64,000 bases of DNA, taken from the NCBI GenBank assembly GCA_002197995.1, contig NGZR01000005.1, positions 2,790,001 to 2,854,000 of the forward strand, given 5' to 3'. Below the pieces are notes generated by a model. It was not told the origin of the DNA. It worked only from the letters and a program-made list of their open reading frames with translations, and searched no databases. Of this stretch, positions 12,706 through 23,936 are shown piece by piece (position 1 is the stretch's first letter; each line of letters starts with the position of its first letter). This stretch comes from Gaeumannomyces sp. JS-464. Lineage: Eukaryota; Ascomycota; Sordariomycetes; Magnaporthales; Magnaporthaceae. The position numbers and the translations under genes are program-made.

Positions 12706-12804
12706 AAATAATAGCCTATTAAAATCTCCTGCTTCCGGCGAATTTAATGATACAAGTTGCATGCTGGGAGATTTTTTTTTGTTGTTGTTTAATTGCGTGT
12801 TGAA

Positions 12805-12846
12805 ATGTGTGAGTTGGATGATGGCATGTGTGAGTTGGATAGTGGC
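12805..12846 (+). repeat. 21 bp direct tandem repeat, two copies
   Basis: Copy 1 (12805-12825) and copy 2 (12826-12846) share ATGTGTGAGTTGGAT and then differ only in GAT/AGT before GGC. This is a simple tandem duplication in the gene-free region. Confidence 0.8.
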
Positions 12847-13632
12847 AGGGAGGCTTCTTTTGAGCAGACAGGGGGGCTCCCTTCAAGCAAGTCGATCGAA
12901 CAGGCGGGGGAGGGAATGGTGCTGTGCTCGGGCGATAGACCGCGGGACTAAGGGCTTAGCATGAACACTGCTTCAAAGCCCGAGGAGCTCGATCGAGCAC
13001 TCTTGAACTACTTTGCGCACATGCGCACATGATTCCCTAGCATAGCGTAAGCCAGGCTCACCATTCGAGCCTGCTTGACTAAGGTCCTCCCTCGGCGTGG
13101 CAGCTGGGGAGCTGTCGATCCCGTGATATCCGAGACCCCCGTCTGTCACCTCCATGCCGGCCTGTTCGCGAGGAAGCATTCCCACGACTCGCCGATTCGT
13201 CCGATACCAATGACGGCAGGCCGTCTGCAAGGAAGCCAGGCGCAACATGTTCAGGGGTCTTGCGTGCAGACGCGGGCAAACATCGTGGCGTATTGGCCAG
13301 GTAAGGGCGTACTGCGTATGCAAAATGAGGCACTGGCGTATATTTTGTTTGTTTGGTGAGTCTGGGTACTTTCTATCCTTGTTGGAGTTTCAAAAGGCAG
13401 AGGTCTTCTTCATCATAGCATTAGAAATATTGCGAAGCAATAGCATGCGAATCATATCCGTCTAGTCTGGCTCTTCCGGCAATCTCATGCTTTTCCAATA
13501 GAATTGCCCCCACTGGGAGCTCTCCATCAAAGCTCACCGTGGGAGTTTTTAAAACCAGAAGGTTCCGCTAATCAAAAACGCAATACCTCTCGCACTCCTT
13601 CACTCCATCCCTTCAGACCCAGGTCCTTTTAA

Positions 13633-14532
13633 TCAAGCAGCAGAGGTCTTGTCCTTGGATAGAGGGGTGAAGCGCAGGTACGGCTTGACGGCGCGGAACT
13701 CGGGGAACTTATCCTTGGCCTGCTCGTCCTTGATGCTGGGGTGGACGATGACGTCGTCGCCGGGGACCCAGTTGATCGGAGTCGTCACCGTCCACTTGTC
13801 ACCTGTCTGGAGCGAGTCGACGATGCGGAGCACCTCGGCCGAGTTGCGGCCCGTCGAGGCCGGGTACGACAGGATCGTCCGGATCTTCTTCTTGGGGTCG
13901 ATGATGTAGACGGAGCGGATGGTGAAGGCGATACCCTTCTCGTCAACGTTGGTAGTGTCCTGGTAGTCGATCCTAGTTTAGGGGAAGAGGAGCCGCATGT
14001 CAGCATGGATGTCGGGTCTTTGCAACCAGCATTTTTCATCTTCTTCCTCAACTATCCCCGTCCATTTCTTCCTCCCCCGGTGTCAAAACTCACATGTCGT
14101 AGAGGTAGGCAACCTTGCGCTCCTTGTCGGCGATGATGGGAAGGCGACGGTGGAGCCGGTGACGTCGTTGATGTCCTTGATCCAGCCCTCGTGGCTGCCC
14201 ACCGTGTTGGCGGACAGGCCGATCAGCTTGACGCCGCGCTTCTTGAACTCGGGCTCGAGGCGGGCGAACTCGCCGAGCTCGGTGGTGCAGACGGGGGTGA
14301 AGTCCTCGGGGTGCGAGAACAGGATGACCCAGTTGTCGCCGATGAACTCATGGAAGTCGATGGGGCCGGTGGTGGTCTCGGCCTTGAAGTTGGGGGCAGT
14401 GTAGCCCAGACGGAGACTGTCGGGGGAGCCAGCAGGTCAGCCGCTGTAGATCACGGTAAACGTGTGCCGGGTCCATCTAGAGTAGTCTTTCTAGCTGGAT
14501 GGGACTTACGGATCAGGACGCGGGTCAGCCAT
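13633..14532 (-). CDS. 1-Cys peroxiredoxin (Prx6 type), one-base frameshift
   Basis: Thiol peroxidase reducing hydrogen and organic peroxides. Three exons, 14532-14510, 14416-14094 and 13972-13633, give 686 bp; adding the single missing base yields exactly 229 codons (228 residues), the normal Prx6 length. The start reads MADPRPDPLRLGYTAPNF. The peroxidatic cysteine is in HPEDFTPVCTTELGEF, and the C-terminal half carries the 1-Cys subfamily pattern (YPASTGRNSAEVLRIVDSLQ, then WVPGDDVIVHP). The break lies in exon 2 at the GGG at 14138-14140, where VAFP should continue IIADKERKVAYLYDM. The disruption is a one-base C loss in an otherwise perfect gene, so a sequence error is likely. No targeting peptide is visible, so the protein is probably cytosolic. 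Confidence 0.9.
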
Positions 14533-15595
14533 TGTGAAAGGGGGGTGGTTGAGATAGACTGATGTTGAGAAAGGTTCGAGGGAAAAGATGCGAGCAGATG
14601 TAAAGCAAAGGGTATCACGAAAAGCAGATGGAACTTTGTGGAAACTCAGGAAGGGAAAAACGGACGGAGGGGAACACAACGTATGAGTCGATGTCTTATA
14701 TGCTTTGCGGGGAAGGATATCTGAAGCTAGGCCAATGTCGACACCAAAGCTACATCATTCTGCGCTTCTTGCGCAACCTCCCCCAATACCCACCCACCTT
14801 TTGCGCCCGAAGTCTTGGTATTTGATCTCATCGTTGCTGATGGGCTGCCTTCCCAGTCGAGGCAAGCCCTAAAGCCTAATTCGTAATCGCTCAAAGGCAG
14901 TCGGCCGCCCCTCAAAGCCCGATAGCCTCTCAAGCACAGGAAGTCGGGGCGCCTTTGTCAGCGGGCGAGCTCTCACAAGCCAGTGGCGCGATGCAATTGC
15001 TTTCCCCTCCAATGTGGGGTGATGTGCCCCCACCCAACTTATTGGCCGCCAAGCGCGCACGCAAGGCAGCTTCTGTAGCACGCACATTTTGTGGCGTTTC
15101 CAACGAGGCGGGCCTTCAAGGTTCTTTGCGCTTCGCTTATGGGTGTTACCGATTGGGGGCAAGCTGTATGGGGCCGGTTCGAATGCTGGTAGCGAGATGT
15201 ATCTGGTGACATTGCCCTATCTACACACATGAATGGTTGGTGTTGTGATCGGCTGAGTACCTAGGTACCGGACGGCTTTCCCTACATTGTAGTGAACAGA
15301 GCTGAGTCTGCCTTCACCTGGCATTGGATGCTCACGCAGCCATGTATTCCATCACTCCAGCCAACGGCCGGGCAAACGCGGCTCGAGCATAAGAGCTGCG
15401 AAAAAAAAAAAAGAAAGAAAAAAAAAACCATCAGAAAAAAGCAAAATGCCGCCTCCCTGAGATATGGGCCCCTGAACTCCGCACCACCGCAACTCCCGAA
15501 GCTCGATCCAGCTGCAGACTGGATGCAGGAAAGACGAGGACGCAAAACTGCGAGAAGAAAAGGAGCACAACAGAAACATCAAGACAACCCTCTTC
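14533..15595. other. Peroxiredoxin promoter region
   Basis: About 1.06 kb upstream of the peroxiredoxin and downstream of the acyl-CoA synthetase stop. It holds a palindromic CCTAGGTACC motif at 15257-15268 and an A-rich run near 15400-15440. No gene seen. Confidence 0.5.
15257..15268. repeat. GTACCTAGGTAC palindrome
   Basis: A perfect 12 bp palindrome of the same type as the motif at 3505-3518, here in the intergenic region. Confidence 0.5.
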
Positions 15596-17577
15596 TTAGA
15601 GCTTCACGTCGCCTCTGTTCAGCTTCTCCCAATCTCCAGGTGTGAAGGGCACATACGTGCCGCCCCTCAGCCAGAAGATCTGATCGTCGCCCGTCTTGGC
15701 CGGGTCCACACCCTGCGCCCGCAAGCCGTGCTTCTGCTGCTTGTTGGTGCCGGTCGACTGCATCTCGCTAACGGCCCTGAGGAACACCGGGACCGCGAAC
15801 TTGGGCAGGGACCGCCCCGCATACGCAGCGAGTTCCTTCAGCACCGAGGGCGGGATTGTGGCGCCGTGCTTTTCTGCGTCGTTCATGGTCAGCGCCGCGC
15901 AGCCCGCCCGGCCCTCGGCGTGCGGCACGCTGACGCCGTAGACGTTGGCCTCGTGCACGGCCTCGTGGTGGCCCAGCACGGTGCTGACCTCCTGCGTCGA
16001 GACGTTCTCGCTCTTCCAGCGGAACGTGTCGCCGATGCGGTCGTGGAAGAACAGGAGGCCGTTCGCGTCGAACCGCATCACGTCGCCCGTCCGCAGCCAC
16101 GCGTCGCCCTTGGAAAAGACGTCGCGCAAGACCTTGGACTGTGTCGCCTTGGCGTCGCCGTAGTAGCCCTGGAAACGCGACGACATGTCCTCGCCCGAGG
16201 GCACCTTGATCAAGAACTCGCCCGGCTCGCCTGTCTGCGTTTGCCGGCAGAAGCCCGTCTTCGGATCGCGCCACGGCTGGTCTGTGTCAAAGTCTACGTC
16301 AACAAAGGCGATGGCCGGCGACAGGACGAGCCGATAGATCCAGCCGTTGCGTCCGACCGCGCCCACCGAGAAGTCGTTTTTGCTGATGTTGTAAGTCGCG
16401 AAGGAGCCCTCGGTGGCGCCGTAGAACTCGACGATCGTCTCGATGCCGAACCGCTCCTTGAACTGCTTCCATACGTCGGGCCGCAGCCCGTTGCCGTGGG
16501 CGAGGCGGACCTTGTGGGCTTTATCCAGGTCTTCGCCCGTGACAGGGTCGTAGTGCTTGGGTGCGGCCAGCAGGTACCGGCACGTCTCGCCGACGTACTG
16601 GATCATTGTAGCTTCGCATTTGCGCACATCGGTCCAAAAGTTCGTCACGGAGAACTTGCGCCCGATAGCCAACGTTGCGCCTCGAGAAAGCACCGGGCAC
16701 AGCCCCATGATTATAGCCGTAGAATGGTACAGGGGCATACACTGTCCAAATCCGTCAGTTTTGCCTGCCTACCACTCAACAAGAAAAAGGCCAGAAAGGC
16801 TGGATGGGGCGCACCGTATAGTATACGTCCGTGGTTCTTAGGTCAAGGAGACCCCACGTAAACCCTCCGGCAACCGTCATCTTCGCCCAACCCACCACGC
16901 GGCCTTGGGGAGGCCAGTGGTGCCCGAGGTGTAGATGAGAACGCCCATTGCAGCCTGACCTTGAGTCTCGTGCCGGACCTCATCCGGAAGTCGCACGGGC
17001 TCGGTGGCGTTGACTTCGGCTTCTAGCTCCGGTCCGAACAGCTCGAAGCGCGTGCCGGAAGATCCCGACGCACCTCGTCTGTGACCGGCATCGGCGACCC
17101 GGGGTCAACGAGGCAGAGGGCAGACTTGGCGGCCGACACGCAGTGCACCAGAGAACCGTCCCTCAGGTTGTAGTTGATGAGAGCGGGCTTGGCGCCGATG
17201 GCCCAGAGGCCGAGGATGATGAAGATGTACTTGTCCGAGTTCATGAAGTTAACGGCCACAACATCGCCCTTCTTGACGCCAAATCTCTTCCGCATCCACT
17301 CGCCGTGCCGGAGGGCAAGCGTATACACCTCGGCGTAGGTGTGCGAGCTGTCACCATAGCGGATGAATGTGCGGTTCGCCGAGCTCGGGTTCTTGGCGCG
17401 TTCCTCGAGCTGGTAGAACAAGCTCAGCTTGCCGGTGTAACTGTTGTATTGCATCCTGGCCACGGCGGGTACGATGGACGTCGCCATCTTGACGTCGTAC
17501 CATACAGCCGCCTTCGCGTTGATGTAAGCCAGGCCGGCCGCCGCGGCGAGCGCCAAAGGCACTGGTTGTCGTTGCAT
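15596..17577 (-). CDS. FAT1: Very-long-chain acyl-CoA synthetase / fatty acid transporter
   Basis: AMP-forming enzyme that activates long and very long fatty acids, usually bound to ER, lipid-droplet or peroxisome membranes. Exons are 17577-16815 and 16741-15596, with a 73 bp phase-0 intron between VYYT and CMPLYHSTA. The total of 1,909 bp plus two missing bases gives 637 whole codons (636 residues). The N-terminus MQRQPVPLALAAAAGLAYI is hydrophobic. Motifs: LIYTSGTTGLPKAA (ATP/AMP signature), CMPLYHSTAIIMG, VEFYGATEGSFATYN and DRIGDTFRWKSENVST (FATP motif), and a C-terminal FAVPVFLR. Frame breaks are near 17064-17073 (between DEVR and ASGSSGTRFELFG) and 16898-16903 (GLPKAA continuing VVGWAKMTVAGG); both look like a lost C or G. 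Function is confident; gene integrity depends on those two bases. Confidence 0.9.
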
Positions 17578-19707
17578 GGTCAGAGATGTCCAAGTCCAAG
17601 GAGGAGCATCGAGTATGGTAACGCAGTATCAACCGTGGATCGACTGGAAGTGATCACCAGGAAAGAGGCGCAGCTATCTAGGAGCGAGGGACTTGGAAGT
17701 TGTATGGAAAAGGATGGCCAGACGCGACTTACCGGGCCCGGGCATGGTAAAGATTTCTTTGGAAAATTTCCAGGTGTCGAGGCAAGAAAAGTGCTAATTA
17801 GGAGTGGGCTGTCAAATTTTCCCGTGGTCGGGTGGTCTGAATGTGTCGTACTATGGGTGATGGGGTGACAAGAAAGTGAGGTGCATGCAGATCGAGCCGC
17901 AGCCGAAGAACGAATTCGGGAAGTGGTGATGGACAAACAGTACTGTCAATCCTTGTTCGCACTCTGGTCTCGGCGAGCAGCAGCAGATCAGACCCGCGAA
18001 GCTGTGCGAGAGCTGGTTTCCCGACGAGAGAAAACGGGCTTGCCGTCGGACTCGTCTGGGCTTGCCGTCGTCTGGCAACGTTAGTCCCAAGTCGGGCTGG
18101 CAGGTGGACAGGCCGGCCGGGATTGAGACCTTTTCGGGTATTTAGTGGCGAGGAGCGGGAACAGAACCCAAGAGCCAGGATACTCGCGAGGCCGCACGGA
18201 TTGTGGAAACGTGCGAACCTCTCGAGCTATGACCACTGCTGGTCCAGGGGACAGCATAAAAGAAGCGAAAAGGCGAAAGTGGGCATAGAAGAAAGAATGG
18301 ATATCTCGCTACTTTAACAGCACAGGCGGGCCTTATACGGCACTCGCATCGGCCTCCCCTCCACCAGCTTTCAAGCGAGGAAATGCGCAACAGAGACGTC
18401 GATGGCTGGGCGTGAGTGTGCCTCGGCATCGAGGGCCCAATCGCGGTGCTTGGTCGTCCCAAGTGATGTATGTTGAGATTGCTACCGCGCCACTGTAAAG
18501 AAACTGGGTCCCTGGAGCGTGACACTTGGGACGAAAGAAACCAAGGGGATGGATGGAAGGCAGAGACCGACTTTCCTGTTTCAAGCGAGGACCCGGCTGC
18601 CATTGAGGATTTGGCCTGGGCAGAGGGGCACCTCCTTCCACCAAGCCGAGGCACGCCGGACATGGAGGGTCCTCGACCTCATGGCCTAGCAAACCCAGTC
18701 TACATCCAATAATGCGGGAAGCGAGACAAAAGAAGTAACATGGGCTGTCCTAATATGGAAGTGGCTGGCTTTTCCGGCTACTCTCCTCTAACAGCCTTCC
18801 GCTATTGGGTGGTCGAATTCGCTTCCCCGACATCGAGCCGAGAGCCCGAGTAACAGATTGGAACCGTGGCGCAGGATCGGTGTAATAGAGTAATAGATTT
18901 TCCAATCGCATCCGAAAAAAAAAAAAAAAATCCAGAGAAAATACCAGCCAGGCCGACCAGCGTTCATCCGCGACCCACCTCTGGCAGATGGCAAGCAGTG
19001 CCCAACACCAGAAGACGCGCAGAATAGCCTGGGGAAACGGGGCTTTTTACACTTGGAGTTCTTGGGTGCAGCGGCTGCTTCGGGCGATTTGTACGTTTTA
19101 CGTCGTACAGCGTAGCACGTACACTGGAGCTCTATTCTGGCGACAACCCCCGCAGGCAAAAGAAGGGAGGAGCAGCAGGGAGGTTCACGTGAAGCCGAAA
19201 ATGGTATGCAATGGTATGCAAGAGTTGGAGATGATCGACTCCCAGCCAGATGGATGTCCAGCGTCCAGCAATATTGGTGAGGGGAAACTGGCAAGGGCCG
19301 GGTCAAGACAACGATTTCCTCGCTTGTCCAAGAGAAGCGTGAGACCCGCCATGCCATGGTGTGACGGAAGAGAAGAATGTGGGGCGGCCTGGCATTGGAA
19401 GCGGAGGAAGCCTGGGCGCGCTGCCGTCCTCGAGTTTTCTTGTCGTGTTACACGTGACCATGTACGCTCGAGCAGGAGCAGCCAGTTCAATTGACCCAGC
19501 GGAGTGGGTGGAGCATGGCCCCCTGTTGACGCGGAGCTGCGAGGCCGTCGTGCGTACTCTGTCATCACCGTCCGCGGATAGCGCAGTGTGGCATCGGTCT
19601 TGATCGCCCACCCGCTCGAGTACATCCCCTCACAACCGACCGTTGCAACGAAAACCCCACCGCCGCCGCCGACCCGAGCTAGAGCCCGAGCTGTGGGAAA
19701 TGCCGCT
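17578..19707. other. Shared promoter region of divergent genes
   Basis: A 2.1 kb region between the FAT1-like gene (leftward) and the PIG-S gene (rightward), so it must hold both promoters. A 16-base A run is at 18915-18930. Open frames such as 18788-19357 (minus) and 18988-19494 (plus) overlap each other and show no family motif. An out-of-frame ATG at 19700 sits eight bases before the PIG-S start and opens a short overlapping frame. Confidence 0.5.
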
Positions 19708-21491
19708 ATGTCGGCGAGAAATCGGAAGCCCACGCAACCCGGGAGCGCAGATGCCAGCGATGCTGCCGCCGAGGTAGCAGCCACGGCGCCCGCCAAGCAG
19801 GTTGGTGCTGCTACCGGCGCCGCCTCGCCCGACGCGCGAAAGGAACCGCCGCCCGAGAAGCCGGCCGATGTGCGGCGGCGCACATATGTTGTCCTGTCCT
19901 TCTGGGCCCTCATCCTCTCTTTCGGTCTGCCAATATGGTGGCATACCACCTCGATCCACCGCGCGAATCTGCCCCTGAGCGAAATGATGGATTGGGCCGA
20001 GGGTAGGGTTCGTATCGACCTCTCCTTATTGCCGGAGATGCCTGTGGCGTCACTAATATACTCTATTTCCTCCTGCAGGCATGCCGTCCCGTGTTCCCCC
20101 TCACAGTGGCCCTAGAGACGGGCTCGCTACCAGACAACGAGGCTCAGACCCTCCTCCAACAAACACAACAAGCTCTCGACGGCCTGAGTGGCTCTTCCGG
20201 TCAACAACTCCGTCTAGAGCTTGCCAGCCAGTCCAAGGCCGGGGATGACAGGGTCGCGTTAACCGTCCGCCTCGCGCCTGGGGAGACCACAGCGTCCTCT
20301 CTGCACCCGGAGCAGCCCGTGCTCGACGTTGTCTACCCGTCAGACGCGAAACCATCCCCTGCTTCGCTGTCGACCTTTGTTGCCGAACAGCTGCGCTCGA
20401 CCTCCGCTGAGGAGCGGGTCATCATCTCCAACCTCATCTCCGAGGCTGCTGTTTTCCCCGATGAGCAGCAGCGACAGCAGTACCAGGAGGAGCAGCGGCT
20501 TCGGGACCCCGAGGTTGCCGCGGCGGTAGCCAAGCGCTCGGCGCGGTCTGTCAGGTACTCGCCAACCTACCACCTCACCTTTTCCCTTTTCACAGCTGGT
20601 TCCGCCCCGAGCGGCTGGGACATTGATGCCGCTATCGAACAGTACATGCGCCCCATTCTCGATGTCCTCGGGCCGATCCATAACTTCACGATCGACGCCC
20701 AGATCCAGCTGTATGCCGCTCCTGGAGTGCAGTCGGAGCTCCTCGGCAAGGAGGATTTATCTTCATTTATCAATGCCGCCGAGTGGCCCCTCTCACCCTC
20801 CATCGGTGGCGCACCAACTATCCACTTTATCATCTACGTCGGCAGCCAGACCATCGCCCTCGACGGTGCCTCTACCCCAGAATCCGAGGCGGAAACGACT
20901 GCGCAAAAAGCCACATCGCAGTCCTGGCTCATTCCCCAATGGGGCACCGTATACCTGCTCCCCCTAACATCCGAGTCGTCGACACATGTGGCAGCCGACA
21001 CCCTCCGCGCCCCGATGCTGACCTTCACGTCGCACCTCCTGTCGCTCTTGGGAACGCCAAAGTCGGGCTCGCTGCCGCTGCGGCTCTCGACTCTGTCGCG
21101 TGTCAGGGCTGCGGATCTGGTACTCCGGGCCTCGTCAACGCTGGGCTCGCTGGCGCGCCTGTCGCGGGCTCTCCCTGGCATAGCGATCCCGCGGTCCGTC
21201 GCCGAGGGGGTCTCGGCCACTATCGCGCACCTCCGCCTGGCCTGTGACGGCCTCGGCACGCCGCAGGGGCTGGCGCATGCGCGGGTCGCCGAGGCGGCCG
21301 CCGAGCGCGCCTTCTTTGAGAAGAGCATGGTCGGGCAGCTCTACTTCCCGGACGAGCACAAGGTCGCCGTTTACCTGCCGCTCCTCGGCCCCATCGGTGT
21401 TCCGCTCGTTATGAGTCTGCTGAACGAACTCAAGGCATGGCGGAAGCGCAGGCGCGAGGCGGCAGCTGCGAAGGCCAAGAAGACGGAGTGA
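19708..21491 (+). CDS. GPI17: GPI transamidase subunit PIG-S / Gpi17
   Basis: Subunit of the ER complex that attaches GPI anchors to proteins. Exon 1 is 19708-20007 and exon 2 is 20079-21491; the intron (71 bp, CACTAAT branch-like site, TGCAG acceptor) must start at GTTCGT to keep frame, giving WAEGR/ACRPVFPLTV. The product is 570 residues with no other break. The layout is typical: a cytosolic Ala/Pro-rich tail, TM1 (YVVLSFWALILSFGLPIWW) followed by HTTSIHRANLPL, a large lumenal domain (YSPTYHLTFSLFTAGSAPSGWDI, GPIHNFTIDAQIQLYA, WPLSPSIGGAPTIHFIIYVG, IPQWGTVYLLPL), and a C-terminal TM (VAVYLPLLGPIGVPLVMSLL) with a basic tail. The first in-frame ATG consistent with the family is 19708. It is transcribed divergently from the acyl-CoA synthetase. 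Confidence 0.92.
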
Positions 21492-21819
21492 ATGAGTAGA
21501 TCTGGGCTTCTGTCGTTGTGGGTTTCTTTTGCACGGCGAATCGCTGCTGTAATACGGCAGCGGCATGTAAGAACAGTACATGGAAGGATAGAAAGCTCGG
21601 CCTCAACGAGGAAAAAAAAAAAAAGTTTATCATGAATGGCTCGGTGTGTGGAACCGTGATGCTGGCGCACTGGTTTGGGTCACATTCGGCCGATACCATT
21701 TGTCTTAGATGTTTCTGGGCATTTTAACGTGGAGCATCCCTCGAACAGTAACGGTATGTTTCGGGTGGGAGATGGGCCCTTGTGTATCCTTTAGAGAAAA
21801 AAGGCCAGCGGTTGGTTTA
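21492..21819. other. Region between convergent genes
   Basis: Shared 3' flank of PIG-S and the SDR-like gene. An A-rich run at 21611-21624 may be part of a 3' end. No gene seen. Confidence 0.5.
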
Positions 21820-22983
21820 TCAAACTCTCCCCTCCAAAGGCCAGGTACCCATCTCTTTCCAAAACGCCCGCGAATCCAGGACCCTGCCCAGCCTCTCGGG
21901 CGGCCTGGGAAGTGCCCGGACGCCCTCCTCCTGCATCAGCTCGACAACCCACTCCTCGTACCGCAGCTCGTCCGGCTCGACGCCCGCCTCCCTGGCCGCG
22001 GCGGCGGCTTTGGCCGCGCCTTTGCGCAGGCGGTCGCGCGCCTCGGCGCCCCAGGCCTGGATCAGGTCCCACCAGTCGTAGCACCGCGTGTCGGCCACGA
22101 TCCACCTGCGGCCCGGCGTGAACGTTTTATGGGCGTGGACGGCCAGCACAGCGCGCGCCACGTCGGCGCCGTGGATCAGGTGCAGGGCGCCTTTTGCCTT
22201 CACTGCGTCCTTGGTGCGCGCGACGCGAAGCACCCAGTCGCGCGGATCGCGCGTCGTGCCGTCGTGCAGGCCGGCCAGGGCGAGCACGCACGCGTCGACG
22301 CCGCAGCGTGTCAGCAGCTCGTCCTCGGCGACGGCGCGCGGGCTGGCCGCGTCGTAGGGCGACGACTCGTCGTTCCAGGCTGGCGCCGAGTAGATGCCCG
22401 TCGAGCCGAGCTGGATCCAGCGGGTGGTGGTGGTGTTGGTGTTGTTGTCGCCGCCGCTGCCGCCGCTACTGCACGTCGGCCGGGAGGAGAGGTACAGCGA
22501 CGTCAGGCGCCGGCTCTGGCCCTCGCCCTTGAGCGGAAACGTGACGAGCACGGTGCGCGCCGTCGGCAGGGCGCGGTACGGCGCCGGGTCCGCCGAGTCC
22601 GGGTCGAAGCGGAACAGGACGGTGCCGTCGCGGCCCGTCGTCGTCGTGGCCGCCCAGCAGACCTTGTTCTCGTTCAGCAGCGGCAGCAGGAACCGCGAGG
22701 TCCAGCCGGCGCCCAGGACGAGCAGGTCCACCGGCTCCGGCGCCGTGGCGTGCGCGTGCGCCTGCTGCCGGGGATCCTCCGTCGACGGGCCGCCGGGCGG
22801 GGGCGCTGCCATGTCGGGCATCCCTAGCGAAACCGTGACCATGGTGTCGCGGGGCGGCGCTGAACTGCTCTGGAGAGGAGAGCTTTCGACGTCGCGGATT
22901 GACGAGGTGCTGCTGGGCAGAATGCTAGGTAGGAAGGTTTCTGCTGCGGCAACGCGCGGGCAGGAAGCGGGGAGTGAGCACAT
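21820..22983 (-). CDS. NAD(P)-binding atypical SDR-like protein
   Basis: A single-exon frame of 387 residues. The Rossmann start DLLVLGAGWTSRFLLPLL carries G-x-G-x-x-(S) after the first strand, and later RWIQLGSTGIYS resembles the active-site region of extended/atypical SDRs of the YeeZ kind. HLIHGADVARAVLAVH and RRWIVADTRCYDWWDL are also typical of NAD-dependent epimerase-like proteins. The substrate is unknown. Two starts are possible: 22983 (a 47-residue Ser/Pro-rich leader) or ATG 22842 (MVTVSLGMPDMAAPPPG), which leaves a more usual N-terminus; I cannot decide from sequence. The C-terminus RAFWKEMGTWPLEGRV looks complete. There are no introns or breaks. Confidence 0.72.
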   Translation of the reverse strand: MCSLPASCPRVAAAETFLPSILPSSTSSIRDVESSPLQSSSAPPRDTMVTVSLGMPDMAAPPPGGPSTEDPRQQAHAHATAPEPVDLLVLGAGWTSRFLLPLLNENKVCWAATTTTGRDGTVLFRFDPDSADPAPYRALPTARTVLVTFPLKGEGQSRRLTSLYLSSRPTCSSGGSGGDNNTNTTTTRWIQLGSTGIYSAPAWNDESSPYDAASPRAVAEDELLTRCGVDACVLALAGLHDGTTRDPRDWVLRVARTKDAVKAKGALHLIHGADVARAVLAVHAHKTFTPGRRWIVADTRCYDWWDLIQAWGAEARDRLRKGAAKAAAAAREAGVEPDELRYEEWVVELMQEEGVRALPRPPERLGRVLDSRAFWKEMGTWPLEGRV

Positions 22984-23936
22984 AGGTACGTAGTAGAGCT
23001 CACCTCCTCCGATTCATGGAATCAATCACGTACATGTCAAATCGTGAACCTTGGCATAAATCGACGCCCCCACTTCGGCCAGTGGCCCGCAGGGTGCTGC
23101 CGGGTTTCAGCAAGAGTGCACAGTGGTAAGGCCTCCGAGGTTGCTAGAGCCTATTTAACCTTAGGTTTGCTTCCATGTCTTAACCACCATTACTATAATG
23201 GAGGCATTCAGGGTTACTCGGATGGAGAGACAGATCAGACAGGCGCTTGGGGGACTGAGTCAAGGCGGTCTCAGTGATAGAAATTATATAGGTAGCTTGT
23301 TGCTAACACGCAAAATGCGGGAGACTGGGGTATCAACACATTCTCTTTGGGCTCGTCCGCCTCGCGACAAAAGTCTGCTAAGGCGCAGTGAAACAAGACA
23401 AAAAGGGGCTACAGGGCGGTACCCTCCTGGTGCATCAGACACACCTGAATCCGAAAACAACCGCTCTCCATAAATCCTGAAAGATAGCAATCCTACCAGG
23501 GCGTCGTACAAAGGAAATTCGACAAAAGAAACAGGAATATGATGACAAGATTATAAAACCCAGGCGATACGCTGGTGGCGGCGACATAAACATTATGACT
23601 GAGGAGATGCAGTCAGGGTAAGATGATAACTAGGTGGTCATGTAAATGGTGAAGAGATGCTCCCAAACGCCGCCGCAAATGCATGGATATGATGGTAACG
23701 AGAGGGATAAAGGGGTAAATGAGAATAAGATAAACGTGACCAGGGGGCATATAACAAGGAGATATACATAGGTGACAGGCATTAGGAGACACGGGCTCGC
23801 AAGGAACCCCGATTGGGACAGGGGCGGGAGGAAGCGGACCAAGAACAGGAGGGGCGAATGGATGTCAAGGGCAATCTTATATGGCCTACTGACTCGCTAG
23901 GTGGGGGTAGGTTGATGATAGAAGGAAGGGAAGGGT
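22984..23936. other. Intergenic region, AT-richer
   Basis: About 950 bp between two leftward genes, with lower GC than the genes around it. From 23600 the sequence is purine-rich and probably 3' UTR of the coiled-coil gene. No coding signal. Confidence 0.5.

Larger units (their letters stand above)
9089..13632. other. Long gene-free region upstream of kelch gene
   Basis: About 4.5 kb with no supported gene. The 9.1-11.2 kb part is GC-rich with many short overlapping open frames on both strands and no recognisable protein. From about 12.6 kb the base composition falls and there are telomere-like units (12655-12705) and a 21 bp tandem duplication (12805-12846). The kelch gene promoter and a long 5' leader probably occupy the left end, and the peroxiredoxin 3' flank the right end. 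Confidence 0.55.

Noticed and set aside
13633..14532. Calling the peroxiredoxin a pseudogene
   Set aside because: Only one base is missing in a G/C run, and the rest, including the active site and intron sites, is perfect; sequence error is more likely.
15165..15195. GGTTCGAATGC resembling a tRNA T-loop
   Set aside because: No acceptor stem or anticodon arm can be paired around it.
15728..16861. 377-codon open frame on + strand
   Set aside because: It lies antisense to the acyl-CoA synthetase, whose motifs are clear. GC-rich third positions open the antisense frame.
18905..18930. Poly-A run as a possible retroposon tail
   Set aside because: No coding remnant or target-site duplication next to it; similar A runs occur in an intron (927-950) and other spacers.
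21709..22827. 372-codon open frame on + strand
   Set aside because: Antisense to the SDR-like gene; Arg/Gly/Ala/Val-biased with no domain.
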